Assembly: GCA_900540895.1 (NCBI GenBank) | Contig: UQHV01000014.1 | Location: forward strand, 1-64,000 | Source of the DNA: an uncultured Collinsella sp. | GTDB taxonomy: Bacteria > Actinomycetota > Coriobacteriia > Coriobacteriales > Coriobacteriaceae | Length of the DNA: 64,000 bases | Reading direction: 5' to 3' | Shown: piece by piece, positions 24,183 to 33,603 of the stretch | Position numbering within the stretch: the first letter of the stretch is position 1 | Layout of the letters: each line of letters begins with the position of its first letter | Position numbers and translations under genes: made by a program | The notes under the pieces: model-generated | What the model saw: only the letters and a program-made list of their open reading frames with translations | Databases searched by the model: none | Told to the model about the DNA's origin: nothing

Positions 24183-27100
24183 ATGGTCTCTCGTATCTAC
24201 GTGGAGAAGAAACCCGGGTTCGACGTCGAGGCTCAGCAGCTCAAGGGCGAGCTGACCGAGATTCTCGGCATCAAGGGCATCGAGGCCCTGAGGATCATCA
24301 ACCGCTACGACGTCGAGGGCATCGACGAGGAGCTTTTCCGCTCCTGCGTGCCGACCGTCTTTAGCGAGCCCCAGGTCGATGTGACCTACGACGAGCTCCC
24401 CGCAAGCGATGGCGCCGTCTTTGCCGTCGAATTCCTGCCTGGCCAGTTTGACCAGCGCGCTGACTCCGCCAGCGAGTGCGTGCAGCTCATCAGCCAGGGC
24501 GAGCGCCCCGCCGTGCGCTCCGCCAAGGTCTATATGATCTCGGGCGCCCTGGACGAGGCCGCCATCGAGGCCATCAAGCACTACGTGGTGAACCCCGTCG
24601 AGGCGCGCATCGCCTCGCTCGACCTGCCCGAGACGTTGCACATTGAGACACCCGAGCCGCAGCCTGTCGAAGTGCTCGACGGTTTCCGCGAGCTCGACGA
24701 GGCCGGCCTTGCCGCCTTTATCACCGAGCGCGGCCTTGCCATGGACGAGGCGGACATCGCCTTCTGCCAGCAGTACTTCCGCGATGAGGATCGCGACCCC
24801 ACCATCACCGAGATCCGCGTGATCGACACCTATTGGTCCGACCACTGCCGCCACACCACCTTCGGCACCGTCCTGGACGACGTGACAATCGACGACGCCG
24901 TGGTGCAGCAAGCCTTCGACCGCTACATGGAGATGCGCCACGAGCTCGGTCGCGACGCCAAGCCCGTCTGCCTCATGGACATGGGCACCATCGGCGCCAA
25001 GTACCTTAAGAAGACCGGCGTCATGACCGATGTCGATGAGTCCGAGGAGATCAACGCCTGCACCGTCAAGGTGAAGGTCGATGTCGACGGCGAGGACCAG
25101 GACTGGCTGTTCCTCTTTAAGAACGAGACCCACAACCACCCGACCGAGATCGAGCCCTTCGGCGGTGCCGCCACCTGCGTGGGCGGCGCTATCCGCGACC
25201 CGCTCTCGGGCCGCAGCTATGTGTACCAGGCCATGCGCGTCACCGGCGCCGGCGACCCCACCGTCCCGGTTTCCGAGACGCTCGAGGGCAAGCTGCCGCA
25301 GCGCAAGCTCGTGACCACCGCTGCCGCCGGCTACTCCAGCTACGGCAACCAGATCGGCCTTGCCACCGGTCAGGTTAATGAACTCTATCACCCCGGTTAC
25401 GTGGCCAAGCGCATGGAAGTTGGCGCCGTCGTGGGCGCCACCCCGGCAAACCACGTTCGTCGCGAGTGCCCCGCCCCCACCGACAAGATCATCCTGCTGG
25501 GTGGTCGCACCGGCCGTGACGGCATCGGTGGCGCCACCGGCTCCTCAAAGACCCAGAACACCGAGTCCATCGAGACCTCGGGTGCCGAGGTCCAGAAGGG
25601 CAACGCCCCGGTCGAGCGCAAGCTGCAGCGTCTGTTCCGCCGCGGCGACGCCTGCCGTCTGATCAAGCGCTGCAACGACTTTGGCGCCGGCGGCGTCTCG
25701 GTCGCCGTGGGTGAGCTTGCCGACGGCCTGTATGTCGACCTTGACACCGTGACCAAGAAGTACGACGACCTGGATGGCACCGAGCTCGCCATTTCCGAGT
25801 CCCAGGAGCGCATGGCTTGCGCCGTCGCCGACGGTGACGTCGAGGAGTTCATGGGCTACGCCGCCGAGGAGAACCTGGAGGCAACCGTTATCGCCGAGGT
25901 TACCGCCGAGCCGCGCATGCGCATGGCATGGAACGGCGTCGCCATCGTCGATCTGTCCCGCGAGTTCCTCAACTCCAACGGTGCACCCAAGCACCAGGTC
26001 GCCCACGTCTGCGCCCGCAGCGTGTGGCAGCCCAGCTGGGCCGGCACCACACTTGCCGAGCGCATGACCTCGCTCGTCACCGATCTTAACGTCGCCTCCA
26101 ACAAGGGCCTTTCCGAGCGCTTCGACTCCACCATCGGTGCCGCAACCGTGCTTATGCCTTTTGGCGGCAAGACGCAGCTCACCCCGAGCTCGGCCATGGT
26201 CGCCAAGTTCCCCGTAGACGGCGAGACCACCACGGCAAGCGCCATGGCGTGGGGCTTCAACCCCTACCTGATGGAGGCCGACCAGTTTGCAGGCGCCTAC
26301 CTGTCCGTGGTCGAGTCCATCGCCAAGCTCGTTGCCGCCGGCTTTGAGCACAAACGCGCCTATCTCTCCTTCCAGGAATACTTTGAGCGCCTGCGCACCG
26401 AGGCCGAGCGTTGGGGCAAGCCCATGGCAGCCGTCCTGGGTGCCCTTATGGCCCAGGTCGACCTGGGTGCCGGTGCCATCGGCGGCAAGGACTCTATGAG
26501 CGGTTCGTTTGAGGACGAGGCCGGCGAGCTCAACGTTCCGCCGACCCTGATCAGCTTCGCTGTCGCCGTGGGCAAGGCGGCCCGCGCCGTCTCCCCCGAG
26601 TTCAAGGGCCTCACGCACCGCGTCGTCCGCATCGCCCCCGCCACCTATGGCCAGGACTACCGTCCCGATGCCCAGCAGCTGCTCGCCGCATTTGACGCCG
26701 TCGAGGCGCTCACCGCCGCCGGCGACGCCCTGGCCGTCTCCACGCCCGGCTACGGCTGCGGCGCCGAGAGCCTCTTTAAGATGTGCGTCGGTAACCAGAT
26801 CGGTATCGAGCTTGCCGAGGATGTAGACGTGGAGAGCCTCTTCACCCCGTTCTATGGCAGCTTTATCGTCGAGCTCGCCGAGGATGCCGAGCTGCCCGAG
26901 GTCGCCGACGGCGTTGTCGTCGAGCCCCTGGGCACCACCGTCGAGGGTTATGTCATCGATACCGGCTCCGAAGTCATCGAGCTCTCCGAGCTCCAGGAGG
27001 CCTGGGAGAGCGGCATCGAGGGCGTCTTTGCCTACCGCAGCGCCGGCGAGTCCGCCGAGGTCGAGACCATCGACTTCCGTGCCAAGGATATCCACGTGTA

Positions 27101-27929
27101 CGGCGGCGCCAAGATCGCCCGCCCGCGCGTGGTAATCCCCGTGTTCCCCGGCAACAACTGCGAGTACGATAGCGCCCGCGCTTTCCGCGCCGCCGGCGCC
27201 GAGGTCGACACCTTCGTGATCAACAACCTCACGCCCGAGGCCGTCGCCGAGAGCACCCACGAGCTTGCCCGCCGCATCCGTGCAAGCCAGATCGTCATGA
27301 TCCCCGGCGGCTTCTCGGGCGGCGACGAGCCCGATGGCTCCGCCAAGTTCATCACGGCGTTCTTCCGCGCTCCCGAGGTCACCGAGGCAGTCCGCGACCT
27401 GCTCAAGGCCCGCGACGGCCTGATGCTGGGCATCTGCAACGGCTTCCAGGCCCTGATCAAGCTCGGTCTGGTGCCCTACGGCGACATCGTCGACGCCACG
27501 CCTGATGCGCCCACGCTTACGTTCAACACCATCGGTCGCCATCAGAGCCGTCTGGTGCGCACCCGTATCTCGTCCAACCTGTCCCCGTGGCTGTCGCAGT
27601 GCAGCCTGGACGACCCCTACACCGTCGCCATCAGCCACGGCGAGGGCCGCTTTGTCGCCAACGACGAAGTGCTCGCCCAGCTGATCGCCAACGGCCAGGT
27701 CGCCACGCAGTACGTGGGCGAGGACGGCAAGCCCAGCATGGACCTTTCCGTCAACCCCAACGGCTCCGCACTCGCCATCGAGGGCATCACGAGCCCCGAC
27801 GGCCGCGTCCTGGGCAAGATGGGCCATGCCGAGCGTCGCGGCGACAACCTGTACCGCAACGTGCCCGAGCATGTCCCCGGCGATAAGTTCATGCCGATCT
27901 TTGAGAGCGGCGTGGCCTACTTCGCTTAA
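24183..27929 (+). CDS. purL: Phosphoribosylformylglycinamidine synthase, large single-chain type
   Basis: Fourth step of purine synthesis: FGAR + glutamine + ATP to FGAM. The 1,248-aa chain joins a PurS-like N-terminal region, two AIR-synthase-type ATP domains (YWSDHCRHTTF, NETHNHPTEIEPFGGAATC, GGRTGRDGIGGATGSS, GGKDSMSGSF) and a C-terminal glutaminase from about residue 985 (PVFPGNNCEYDSARAFR, IPGGFSGGDEPDGS). The glutaminase nucleophile Cys lies near 1084 in MLGICNGFQ, and the His/Glu pair in ISHGEGRF. The start was set at ATG 24183, with AGGAAGG upstream; the extension to 24075 covers the leader. No other pur gene is adjacent. Confidence 0.96.
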   Translation: MVSRIYVEKKPGFDVEAQQLKGELTEILGIKGIEALRIINRYDVEGIDEELFRSCVPTVFSEPQVDVTYDELPASDGAVFAVEFLPGQFDQRADSASECVQLISQGERPAVRSAKVYMISGALDEAAIEAIKHYVVNPVEARIASLDLPETLHIETPEPQPVEVLDGFRELDEAGLAAFITERGLAMDEADIAFCQQYFRDEDRDPTITEIRVIDTYWSDHCRHTTFGTVLDDVTIDDAVVQQAFDRYMEMRHELGRDAKPVCLMDMGTIGAKYLKKTGVMTDVDESEEINACTVKVKVDVDGEDQDWLFLFKNETHNHPTEIEPFGGAATCVGGAIRDPLSGRSYVYQAMRVTGAGDPTVPVSETLEGKLPQRKLVTTAAAGYSSYGNQIGLATGQVNELYHPGYVAKRMEVGAVVGATPANHVRRECPAPTDKIILLGGRTGRDGIGGATGSSKTQNTESIETSGAEVQKGNAPVERKLQRLFRRGDACRLIKRCNDFGAGGVSVAVGELADGLYVDLDTVTKKYDDLDGTELAISESQERMACAVADGDVEEFMGYAAEENLEATVIAEVTAEPRMRMAWNGVAIVDLSREFLNSNGAPKHQVAHVCARSVWQPSWAGTTLAERMTSLVTDLNVASNKGLSERFDSTIGAATVLMPFGGKTQLTPSSAMVAKFPVDGETTTASAMAWGFNPYLMEADQFAGAYLSVVESIAKLVAAGFEHKRAYLSFQEYFERLRTEAERWGKPMAAVLGALMAQVDLGAGAIGGKDSMSGSFEDEAGELNVPPTLISFAVAVGKAARAVSPEFKGLTHRVVRIAPATYGQDYRPDAQQLLAAFDAVEALTAAGDALAVSTPGYGCGAESLFKMCVGNQIGIELAEDVDVESLFTPFYGSFIVELAEDAELPEVADGVVVEPLGTTVEGYVIDTGSEVIELSELQEAWESGIEGVFAYRSAGESAEVETIDFRAKDIHVYGGAKIARPRVVIPVFPGNNCEYDSARAFRAAGAEVDTFVINNLTPEAVAESTHELARRIRASQIVMIPGGFSGGDEPDGSAKFITAFFRAPEVTEAVRDLLKARDGLMLGICNGFQALIKLGLVPYGDIVDATPDAPTLTFNTIGRHQSRLVRTRISSNLSPWLSQCSLDDPYTVAISHGEGRFVANDEVLAQLIANGQVATQYVGEDGKPSMDLSVNPNGSALAIEGITSPDGRVLGKMGHAERRGDNLYRNVPEHVPGDKFMPIFESGVAYFA

Positions 27930-27966
27930 TGCGTCCCATCGGGTACAATCCTCTCGGGTAACAACA

Positions 27967-28002
27967 CCCGCCACCGGTACACCCGGTGGCGGGTTCTTTT
28001 TT
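27967..28002 (+). terminator. Terminator of purL
   Basis: Stem cccgccaccgg / ccggtggcggg with loop tacac, followed by TTCTTTTTTG. It ends just before the ribosome site of the EamA gene. Confidence 0.9.
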
Positions 28003-28027
28003 GCTTCGCGCATACAGGAAGGACATC

Positions 28028-28963
28028 ATGGAAAGCCGCAAGCCGTATCTCGCCACCCTGCCCGGACTCGTCCTGGGCTGCCTCGTCTGCTGTGCGCTCT
28101 GGGGGTCGGCTTTCCCCTGCATCAAGATCGGTTACGAGCTCTTTGGCATCCCCGCGCACGATAGCGCCTCGCAGCTGCTCTTTGCAGGTTTGCGCTTTAC
28201 GCTTGCCGGCGCCCTGGTTATCGTTGGGATGAGCACGGCCCAGCGCCGCCCCCTCGTTCCGCAGGCTCGCGACATCCAGCCCATCTTTATCCTGTCGCTC
28301 TTCCAGACTATCGGGCAATACTTCTTTTTCTACCTGGGACTCTCGCGCGCCAGCGCCATGTCGAGTTCCATCATCGAGGCCAGCGCCAACTTCCTCGCAA
28401 TCCTCTTTGCCGCTCTGGCGTTTCGCACCGAGAAGCTCAATACGGCCAAGGTGCTTGGCTGTGTGCTGGGCTTTGCCGGCGTCGCGCTCGTCAACCTTTC
28501 GGGCGCGGACGGCACCTTTGGCTTTACGGTCGACGGCGAGGGCTTTATCTTGGCTTCCACCGTTGCGGGCGCTCTGTCGACCTGCCTCATTGGCATCTTC
28601 TCGCGCGAGCATGACGGCGTCTTGCTCGCCGGCTGGCAGTTCTTGGTCGGCGGCCTGGTCCTTACCGCCATCGGGTTTTTGATGGGCGGCGCGCTATCCC
28701 CCACCGAAATCGCCCCCGCCATCGCGCTCATCATTTATATGGCACTCATTTCCGCCGTCGCGTACTCGCTGTGGTCGCGCCTGCTTGCCGTCAACCCCGT
28801 CAGCCGCGTCTCGGTCTTTGGGTTTATGAACCCCGTCTTTGGTGTGGTGCTGAGCGCGCTGCTGCTCGGCGAGGGCGCTGGCACGAGCCCCATTACCGTA
28901 CTTGTTGCCCTGCTGTTGGTCTGCGGCGGCATCATCATCGTCAACAAACCCAAAAAAGCCTAG
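28028..28963 (+). CDS. EamA/DMT-superfamily transporter
   Basis: Membrane protein of 311 aa with ten predicted helices arranged as two EamA repeats. The first opens with GLVLGCLVCCALWGSAFPCI, and the second includes SAVAYSLWSRLLAVNPVSRVS, followed by FMNPVFGVVLSALLLGE. Members export amino acids, metabolites or drugs, and the substrate here is unknown. Start ATG 28028 follows AGGAAGG by 6 bases. It ends with a lysine-rich tail (NKPKKA) on the cytoplasmic side. Confidence 0.9.
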   Translation: MESRKPYLATLPGLVLGCLVCCALWGSAFPCIKIGYELFGIPAHDSASQLLFAGLRFTLAGALVIVGMSTAQRRPLVPQARDIQPIFILSLFQTIGQYFFFYLGLSRASAMSSSIIEASANFLAILFAALAFRTEKLNTAKVLGCVLGFAGVALVNLSGADGTFGFTVDGEGFILASTVAGALSTCLIGIFSREHDGVLLAGWQFLVGGLVLTAIGFLMGGALSPTEIAPAIALIIYMALISAVAYSLWSRLLAVNPVSRVSVFGFMNPVFGVVLSALLLGEGAGTSPITVLVALLLVCGGIIIVNKPKKA

Positions 28964-29110
28964 CGAGTTCACCTTTTTAGAGAGGATGTTCGCAAACTTT
29001 AGCTTAATGGAGCACACTGGTTCTCGTTGATTTTGTACCGAGTCGCGGCGGCAGACGCCCGTCTCGCCGCACCGCGCCTGGGCATTATGGCCGGTGGCCC
29101 CCACAAACGT

Positions 29111-29153
29111 AAAAGGGGCGCACGACCATCGCAACGGTCGTGCGCCCCTTTTT
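29111..29153. terminator. Bidirectional terminator between the EamA and GGDEF genes
   Basis: Stem aaaaggggcgcacgacc / ggtcgtgcgccccttttt with a short atcgcaac loop. There are T-runs on both strands. It abuts the stop of the GGDEF gene. The preceding 28964-29110 holds no gene that I can support. Confidence 0.88.
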
Positions 29154-30296
29154 CTAGCGAACCTTGATGCCGGATTTCTTTTTGGCGTCCTTGATGCGAT
29201 AGAGCTCCGCATCGGCAGCGCGCAGAAGCTCTTGCCACGTGTTGATCCCATCGCCGTAGCGCGCGTAGCCGATAGACATTCGAAGCGAGTAGGGTGTCTC
29301 GGCGCGCGAGAGCTCGTTATTGATCGCCGAACACAGGCGGATAATGTCGTGCTCCGTCACCCCCTTCTGCAGTACGACGAACTCATCACCGCCATAGCGC
29401 GCAATAAAGCCGCCGGACGGCGAACAGACGTCCTTGAGTACTGCGGAAACAACCTGAAGAGCATGGTCACCCTCCACATGTCCATAGCGATCGTTAATCT
29501 GCTTAAAGCCGTCAGCATCCATCATAAGCAGATATACATCTTCGGCCTGATCCACATTTGAAAAGAGCGACAGCATATAGGTCTCAAAACGGTTGCGATT
29601 GTTGAGGCCAGTCAACGGGTCGGTCGAGATCAGCTGCTCCTGGTAGATGATGTAGAGCAGCAGGATGCTCAGCGTTATACCGACACAAAGGCCCGGTACC
29701 GAAAACAAAACCTGGAAGGTACCGTCCACCAGAGCGGGAACCACAAAAAAGGCGAGGGTGCGATAAATGGCCTTCGTTTGCAGACTTTCGACTTTTCGAG
29801 CCTGAATAAAGGCATGCAAGGACGTATATATGATGTAGCAGTAGCTAACGATAGGTTGAATCATATAAAGCTCTCCGCGACGATATACGCCCCGCGCATC
29901 GATATAGAACATAGCGTGCGTCCAGTAGCTGGTAAATGCCAGCACGACCACCAATACGGTTGGCAACGTCACGATCGCAACCCTATAGCGCGCGGTCAGA
30001 AGGCGAGAGCCCTGCACTGTCTCGGAATAGAAAAACCAAATGAGGCACGCGATGGCGAACAGCGAAAACGAGACCGCGTTGGAAATCCAGTTGGCCGTGA
30101 TGCCTACGGGAGTGCTCACGCCGTCCGAGAGCGTCCAGATCATATCGAAGAAAATGTAGGCAGCAGACGTGTAGCCCAGCATGCTAAACAAAAGCTGCTG
30201 GGTGCTCGAGAACAGGGAGCGACGGCTTCGTGCGGCAAGCCCGACAAGAACAATCATGCATAACAGGAATATCTCGATCTTGAGTGCCTTAACCAC
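29154..30296 (-). CDS. Membrane GGDEF-domain diguanylate cyclase
   Basis: About 380 aa. The N-terminal ~190 residues form six or seven hydrophobic helices (KIEIFLLCMIVLVGLAA, LLFSMLGYTSAAYIFFDMIW in part, and others), an integral membrane sensor of unknown ligand. A GGDEF domain follows: DPLTGLNNRNRFETYML, DADGFKQINDRYGHVEGDHAL and the active-site loop RYGGDEFVVLQ near residue 302. All catalytic residues look intact, so it should make c-di-GMP from two GTP. The RxxD inhibitory I-site before GGDEF is missing (CSPSGGFIA there), so product inhibition is unlikely. GTG 30296 was chosen as start because GGGAGGG lies 7 bases before it. Confidence 0.9.
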   Translation of the reverse strand: MVKALKIEIFLLCMIVLVGLAARSRRSLFSSTQQLLFSMLGYTSAAYIFFDMIWTLSDGVSTPVGITANWISNAVSFSLFAIACLIWFFYSETVQGSRLLTARYRVAIVTLPTVLVVVLAFTSYWTHAMFYIDARGVYRRGELYMIQPIVSYCYIIYTSLHAFIQARKVESLQTKAIYRTLAFFVVPALVDGTFQVLFSVPGLCVGITLSILLLYIIYQEQLISTDPLTGLNNRNRFETYMLSLFSNVDQAEDVYLLMMDADGFKQINDRYGHVEGDHALQVVSAVLKDVCSPSGGFIARYGGDEFVVLQKGVTEHDIIRLCSAINNELSRAETPYSLRMSIGYARYGDGINTWQELLRAADAELYRIKDAKKKSGIKVR

Positions 30297-30395
30297 TAGA
30301 CGCCCTCCCTTCAATATCCAAGTGGTCAGAATCGCCCGATTCGTGTCTGGGCAATAAACACCCCTTACTCCGCAGGGGTAAAGGGAATAATAGCA

Positions 30396-30439
30396 GAGCG
30401 CCCGAACGTTGCTGCAGAACAGTCATCGTTCGGGCGCTC
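30396..30439 (-). terminator. Terminator of kdgT
   Basis: Perfect 13-bp inverted repeat gagcgcccgaacg / cgttcgggcgctc with an 18-base loop, followed on the minus strand by TGCTATTATT. It lies 45 bases after the kdgT stop. Confidence 0.75.
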
Positions 30440-30484
30440 AAACGGCGCGAGTTGCACGCCGGCATCATTGATGGGTATCGATTA

Positions 30485-31507
30485 CTACTCGCCATCAATA
30501 TCGATCGCGACGGCCTCCTCGATGGCCTCGACACCGGCAGGCGACAGATCCTCCTTGCCTTGGCAGAACTTCTTGTCGACCCAGCCGGTCAGAATCGGGG
30601 CCATGATTGCCGTGATGATGACGGCGGTGGCGATCTGCGCATACGCGGTGGGCGCAAGCTCGGCATAGCGCGGAGCGACCTCAGCGAGGGCGACCGGCGT
30701 GGTCATAGCCGTGCCGGCGATAGTGGAGCAGGCAACGGCCGCCTTGCCGTTACCACCGCACAGGCGCTCGAACGCAAAGGTGATGGGGCCGACAATAAAG
30801 AGTGTGATGAGACCCAGCAAGATACCGGAAATACCGCCGGTGATAAAGCTCGACAGGCTCATGGACGCACCGAGCTGAAAACCAATTACAGCGATCGCGG
30901 GATTGGCGCCGGGAACCAGCAGGTTCTTGATAAACGGGAACAAGTTGCCCAGGACCATGCCGATAACAAGCGGCAGGATGGATCCGATGATGGTGCCGAC
31001 GGGGATGTTGGCGAGACCCGAAACACCAAGGATGATCATCGTGACGGCGGGGCCGGCCGTAAAGAACAGGATACCGACAGCGCCCTGCTCGGACTCATCG
31101 CCGAACTCGCCCATGATGCCCGTATAGAGCGCCATGTTGCAAAACGTAATGCCGCCGATGATGGAAACCGAGCTCAGGCCTAAAAAGTTATCGTTAAAGA
31201 AGTACGCGACGCCCAGACCCAGCGCGGCTGCCACTACAAGCTTAGGAATCAGCACGACGATGCCGGTCTTGATGGCACCCGGTGTGGACTTAAAGCTGAT
31301 GCCGGCGCCCACAAACAGCAAGATCGCGGCAACGATGGTGTTGGAGCCGCCGCGGCAGGCTGCCGTAAAGAAGCCGCCGATCTCAAAGACCTGTGGGCAG
31401 AAGGTATTGAGCAAAAGGCCGACGATCATCGGGTAGATCATGATGTCACCCGGGATGCGCGGTACCTTGAATTTCTTTTGCTCGTTGGCGGTCGCTCCCT
31501 GTGCCAT
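30485..31507 (-). CDS. kdgT: 2-keto-3-deoxygluconate permease family protein
   Basis: Membrane protein of 340 aa with about ten helices, starting MAQGATANEQKKFKVPRIPG. The KdgT-type features are KVPRIPGDIMIYPMIVGLLL near the N-terminus, FVGAGISFKSTPGAIKTG, GGITFCNMALYTGIMGEFGD, FQLGASMSLSSFITGG and a GTAMTTPVALAEVAP late segment. The family takes up 2-keto-3-deoxygluconate, a pectin breakdown product, by proton symport. No kdg catabolic gene is near, so the physiological substrate is uncertain. ATG 31507 follows AAAAGGGGG. The gene stands alone with its own terminator. Confidence 0.88.
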   Translation of the reverse strand: MAQGATANEQKKFKVPRIPGDIMIYPMIVGLLLNTFCPQVFEIGGFFTAACRGGSNTIVAAILLFVGAGISFKSTPGAIKTGIVVLIPKLVVAAALGLGVAYFFNDNFLGLSSVSIIGGITFCNMALYTGIMGEFGDESEQGAVGILFFTAGPAVTMIILGVSGLANIPVGTIIGSILPLVIGMVLGNLFPFIKNLLVPGANPAIAVIGFQLGASMSLSSFITGGISGILLGLITLFIVGPITFAFERLCGGNGKAAVACSTIAGTAMTTPVALAEVAPRYAELAPTAYAQIATAVIITAIMAPILTGWVDKKFCQGKEDLSPAGVEAIEEAVAIDIDGE

Positions 31508-31647
31508 GAAACCCCCTTTTCCGCTGACGCAGAACAAAAGCCCACGTCACGCTTTGCTACAGTAAAGTTTGACCATGGTACCAGAAGAAGCAGACCGCCT
31601 CGGTGGGAAATTGGATTCGTTGGCCGGAATGAAAACGCGTCCTGCTC

Positions 31648-31971
31648 TTATACGAGGCTCAAAACGATATAGAGCACGATGCCCGAAACACAGCACCATA
31701 GCATCGACTTTGTCTTGATTGCCACCGCCACGACGCCGGCAGCCGCAATCCAGAGAATCAAGCCCTGCCACAAGCCGGCGTCAAAAGCGCCAGGGCTTAT
31801 CAAATCGTTAGCAACCAGTGCCGCGAAGGCGGCGGGCGGGATATAACCCAAGGCCTCGGTAACGCGGGGCGACAGCGTTCTCCCGCGCAAAGCAAACGCC
31901 GGGGCAATGCGGAAAAATGCGATAGCCGCCCATGACGACAGCCACAGGACCAAAAACTCATTAACGGGCAT
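31648..31971 (-). CDS. azlD: AzlD family transporter subunit
   Basis: Small membrane protein of 107 aa with four helices (LVLWLSSWAAIAFFRIAP at the start, later LILWIAAAGVVAVAIKTK and CCVSGIVLYIVLSLV). AzlD-type proteins partner with AzlC to export branched-chain amino acids and analogues. The typical LSPRVTEALGYIPPAAFAAL segment is present. The start ATG 31971 overlaps the azlC end by 11 bases, so the two are translationally coupled. The extension to 32022 lies wholly inside azlC. Confidence 0.88.
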   Translation of the reverse strand: MPVNEFLVLWLSSWAAIAFFRIAPAFALRGRTLSPRVTEALGYIPPAAFAALVANDLISPGAFDAGLWQGLILWIAAAGVVAVAIKTKSMLWCCVSGIVLYIVLSLV

Positions 31972-32689
31972 CGCAAGCGCCCCTTCCTTCGGCGAGAGCA
32001 TCGCACGCAAGCGCCGCGACAACGCCGACGAGCACGCTTACCGGCACGGCGATATTCGTCCACCCCAAGAGCTTGCATATGGCGACGGACACCGCAGCCA
32101 AAACGGCAGCTACGATATTGCCGCGCGACAGTCGCTGCGAAAAGAGCAGGCAGATAAAGAGCGATGTGCAGACAAAACCCGCAATAGCGGTGGGAGCATC
32201 GACAACGGCACCGACGATGGCGCCCGTCGTACACGAAACGCCCCATGTTGCGATGAGGATCACGTTGAGCACAAAGGACTCGAGCGGACCCCAATCCTCC
32301 CCTTCAACCAATTTGCCAAGCGAGATGCCATATGCCTCCTCGGTAAGTGTCGCGGCAACAGCCAGCGTCTGACGCTTCGAGGCACCCCTCAGATGCGGTG
32401 CGATCGATGCCGAGTAAAGTGCAAAGCGCGAGGAGATTGCGGCGACGCTCGCGACGATCGATGCCGCAGGCACACCTGCCAGCCACAGATTGCAGATCAT
32501 AAACTGCCCGCTGCCCGTCACGAACGTGCTGCTCAGAGCAAAAACCATCCAGGGTTCCATTCCCGTCTGCGCCATGATCATTCCGCACGGCGCGGCTATC
32601 GCAACATAGGTAAGCATCACCGGCCAGATGGTTTTAACGATTTTGAGCACCATAGCGTTCCTCGTCCCGACAAGCTTTCCGAGCCGCAT
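31961..32689 (-). CDS. azlC: AzlC family branched-chain amino-acid exporter
   Basis: Membrane protein of 242 aa, about seven helices. AzlC signatures are AAPCGMIMAQTGMEPWMVFA near residue 30, TFVTGSGQFMICNLW, SSRFALYSASIAPHLRG and TEEAYGISLGKL. With AzlD it forms a branched-chain amino-acid efflux pair. An importer for the same amino acids (liv) is also encoded in this window, but far away. It is divergent from the HD-domain gene, and the 100-base gap holds a perfect palindrome at 32714-32749. Confidence 0.9.
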   Translation of the reverse strand: MRLGKLVGTRNAMVLKIVKTIWPVMLTYVAIAAPCGMIMAQTGMEPWMVFALSSTFVTGSGQFMICNLWLAGVPAASIVASVAAISSRFALYSASIAPHLRGASKRQTLAVAATLTEEAYGISLGKLVEGEDWGPLESFVLNVILIATWGVSCTTGAIVGAVVDAPTAIAGFVCTSLFICLLFSQRLSRGNIVAAVLAAVSVAICKLLGWTNIAVPVSVLVGVVAALACDALAEGRGACDAR

Positions 32690-32713
32690 TCAACGACGCG
32701 GCAGAATCATCGC

Positions 32714-32749
32714 CCGGTGGCAATAAAGTTCGCCTACAATTGCCACCGG
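32714..32749. promoter_or_regulatory. Palindrome between divergent azlC and HD gene
   Basis: Perfect 11-bp inverted repeat ccggtggcaat...attgccaccgg with a 14-base spacer, centred between divergent genes. It may be an operator controlling azlCD or the HD gene, or a transcribed hairpin. No matching regulator gene is adjacent. Confidence 0.4.
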
Positions 32750-32790
32750 ATCGAAAGACACAGAAAGACACAGCTTTTTAGGAAGTCATT

Positions 32791-33603
32791 ATGACAGCTA
32801 TCGATCGAACGACGGCAGTCGCGGCCTTCAAGACCTATACCGATGCTTACGATGCCGCCAATCCGCGTATCGCGCTCAAAATCGAGCATACGTACCACGT
32901 TGCCGAGGTATGCGATGCCGTGGCGCGCGAACAGGACTGGTCACCGCAGGACATTGACCTAGCGTGGCTTTGCGGCCTGCTACACGATATGGGTCGCTTT
33001 GAACAGTTGCGACGCTGGGACACGTTTAAGGATGCCGAGAGTATGAGCCATGCGGAGTTGGGCGTCGAGGTTCTCTTTGGCAAAAACCCTGCAGACGCGC
33101 CCGCGACAACAAGTATCCGCGACTTTATCGACGATCCGGCAGAAGACGAGCTCATCCGTGCAAGCATCGCCCACCACAGCGATTTTCGCCTACCCACGGA
33201 ACTCGACACCCGCACGCGGAACTTCTGCGATATCGTGCGCGATGGCGACAAGATCGACATTATGCGCACCATCGCCGACAGCACCGTCGACACCATCCTC
33301 AAGGTTGATGAGGATACATTTCTTACCAGCCACTTCTCGGTACCGACGCTTGCCGCCTTTGACGAACACCGCTGCGTCGCACGCGACGAACGCGATGAGC
33401 CGGCCGACTACTTGGTGGGGCTCATCTGCTTTATGTTTGAGCTCGTCTATCCCGCAAGCCGCGCGCTGGCGCGCAAGCAGGGCGATATCTACCGCCTGCT
33501 CGACGCGCCCTTTGGTATCGTGCGGCCCTTTACCGATCCCGCCACGCAAGCGACCTGGGAGCGCTTAAAGGACGAGATGCGCGACTGGCTGGCGCGCGCC
33601 TAG
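32791..33603 (+). CDS. HD-domain phosphohydrolase
   Basis: Cytoplasmic 270-aa protein. Metal-binding motifs of the HD superfamily are visible: HTYHVAEVCDAVA near residue 35, the HD pair in CGLLHDMGRFEQL near 70, ASIAHHSDFRLP, and Asp in IVRDGDKIDIMR. Such enzymes hydrolyse phosphate esters of nucleotides or other substrates; the target here is unknown. Start ATG follows AGGAAG by about 7 bases. Its TAG stop overlaps the TAG stop of etfA on the other strand in the palindrome CTAG. Confidence 0.85.
   Translation: MTAIDRTTAVAAFKTYTDAYDAANPRIALKIEHTYHVAEVCDAVAREQDWSPQDIDLAWLCGLLHDMGRFEQLRRWDTFKDAESMSHAELGVEVLFGKNPADAPATTSIRDFIDDPAEDELIRASIAHHSDFRLPTELDTRTRNFCDIVRDGDKIDIMRTIADSTVDTILKVDEDTFLTSHFSVPTLAAFDEHRCVARDERDEPADYLVGLICFMFELVYPASRALARKQGDIYRLLDAPFGIVRPFTDPATQATWERLKDEMRDWLARA

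Noticed and set aside
25545..28013. 822-codon minus-strand open frame
   Set aside because: It is antisense to purL with shadow-type composition and no ribosome site.
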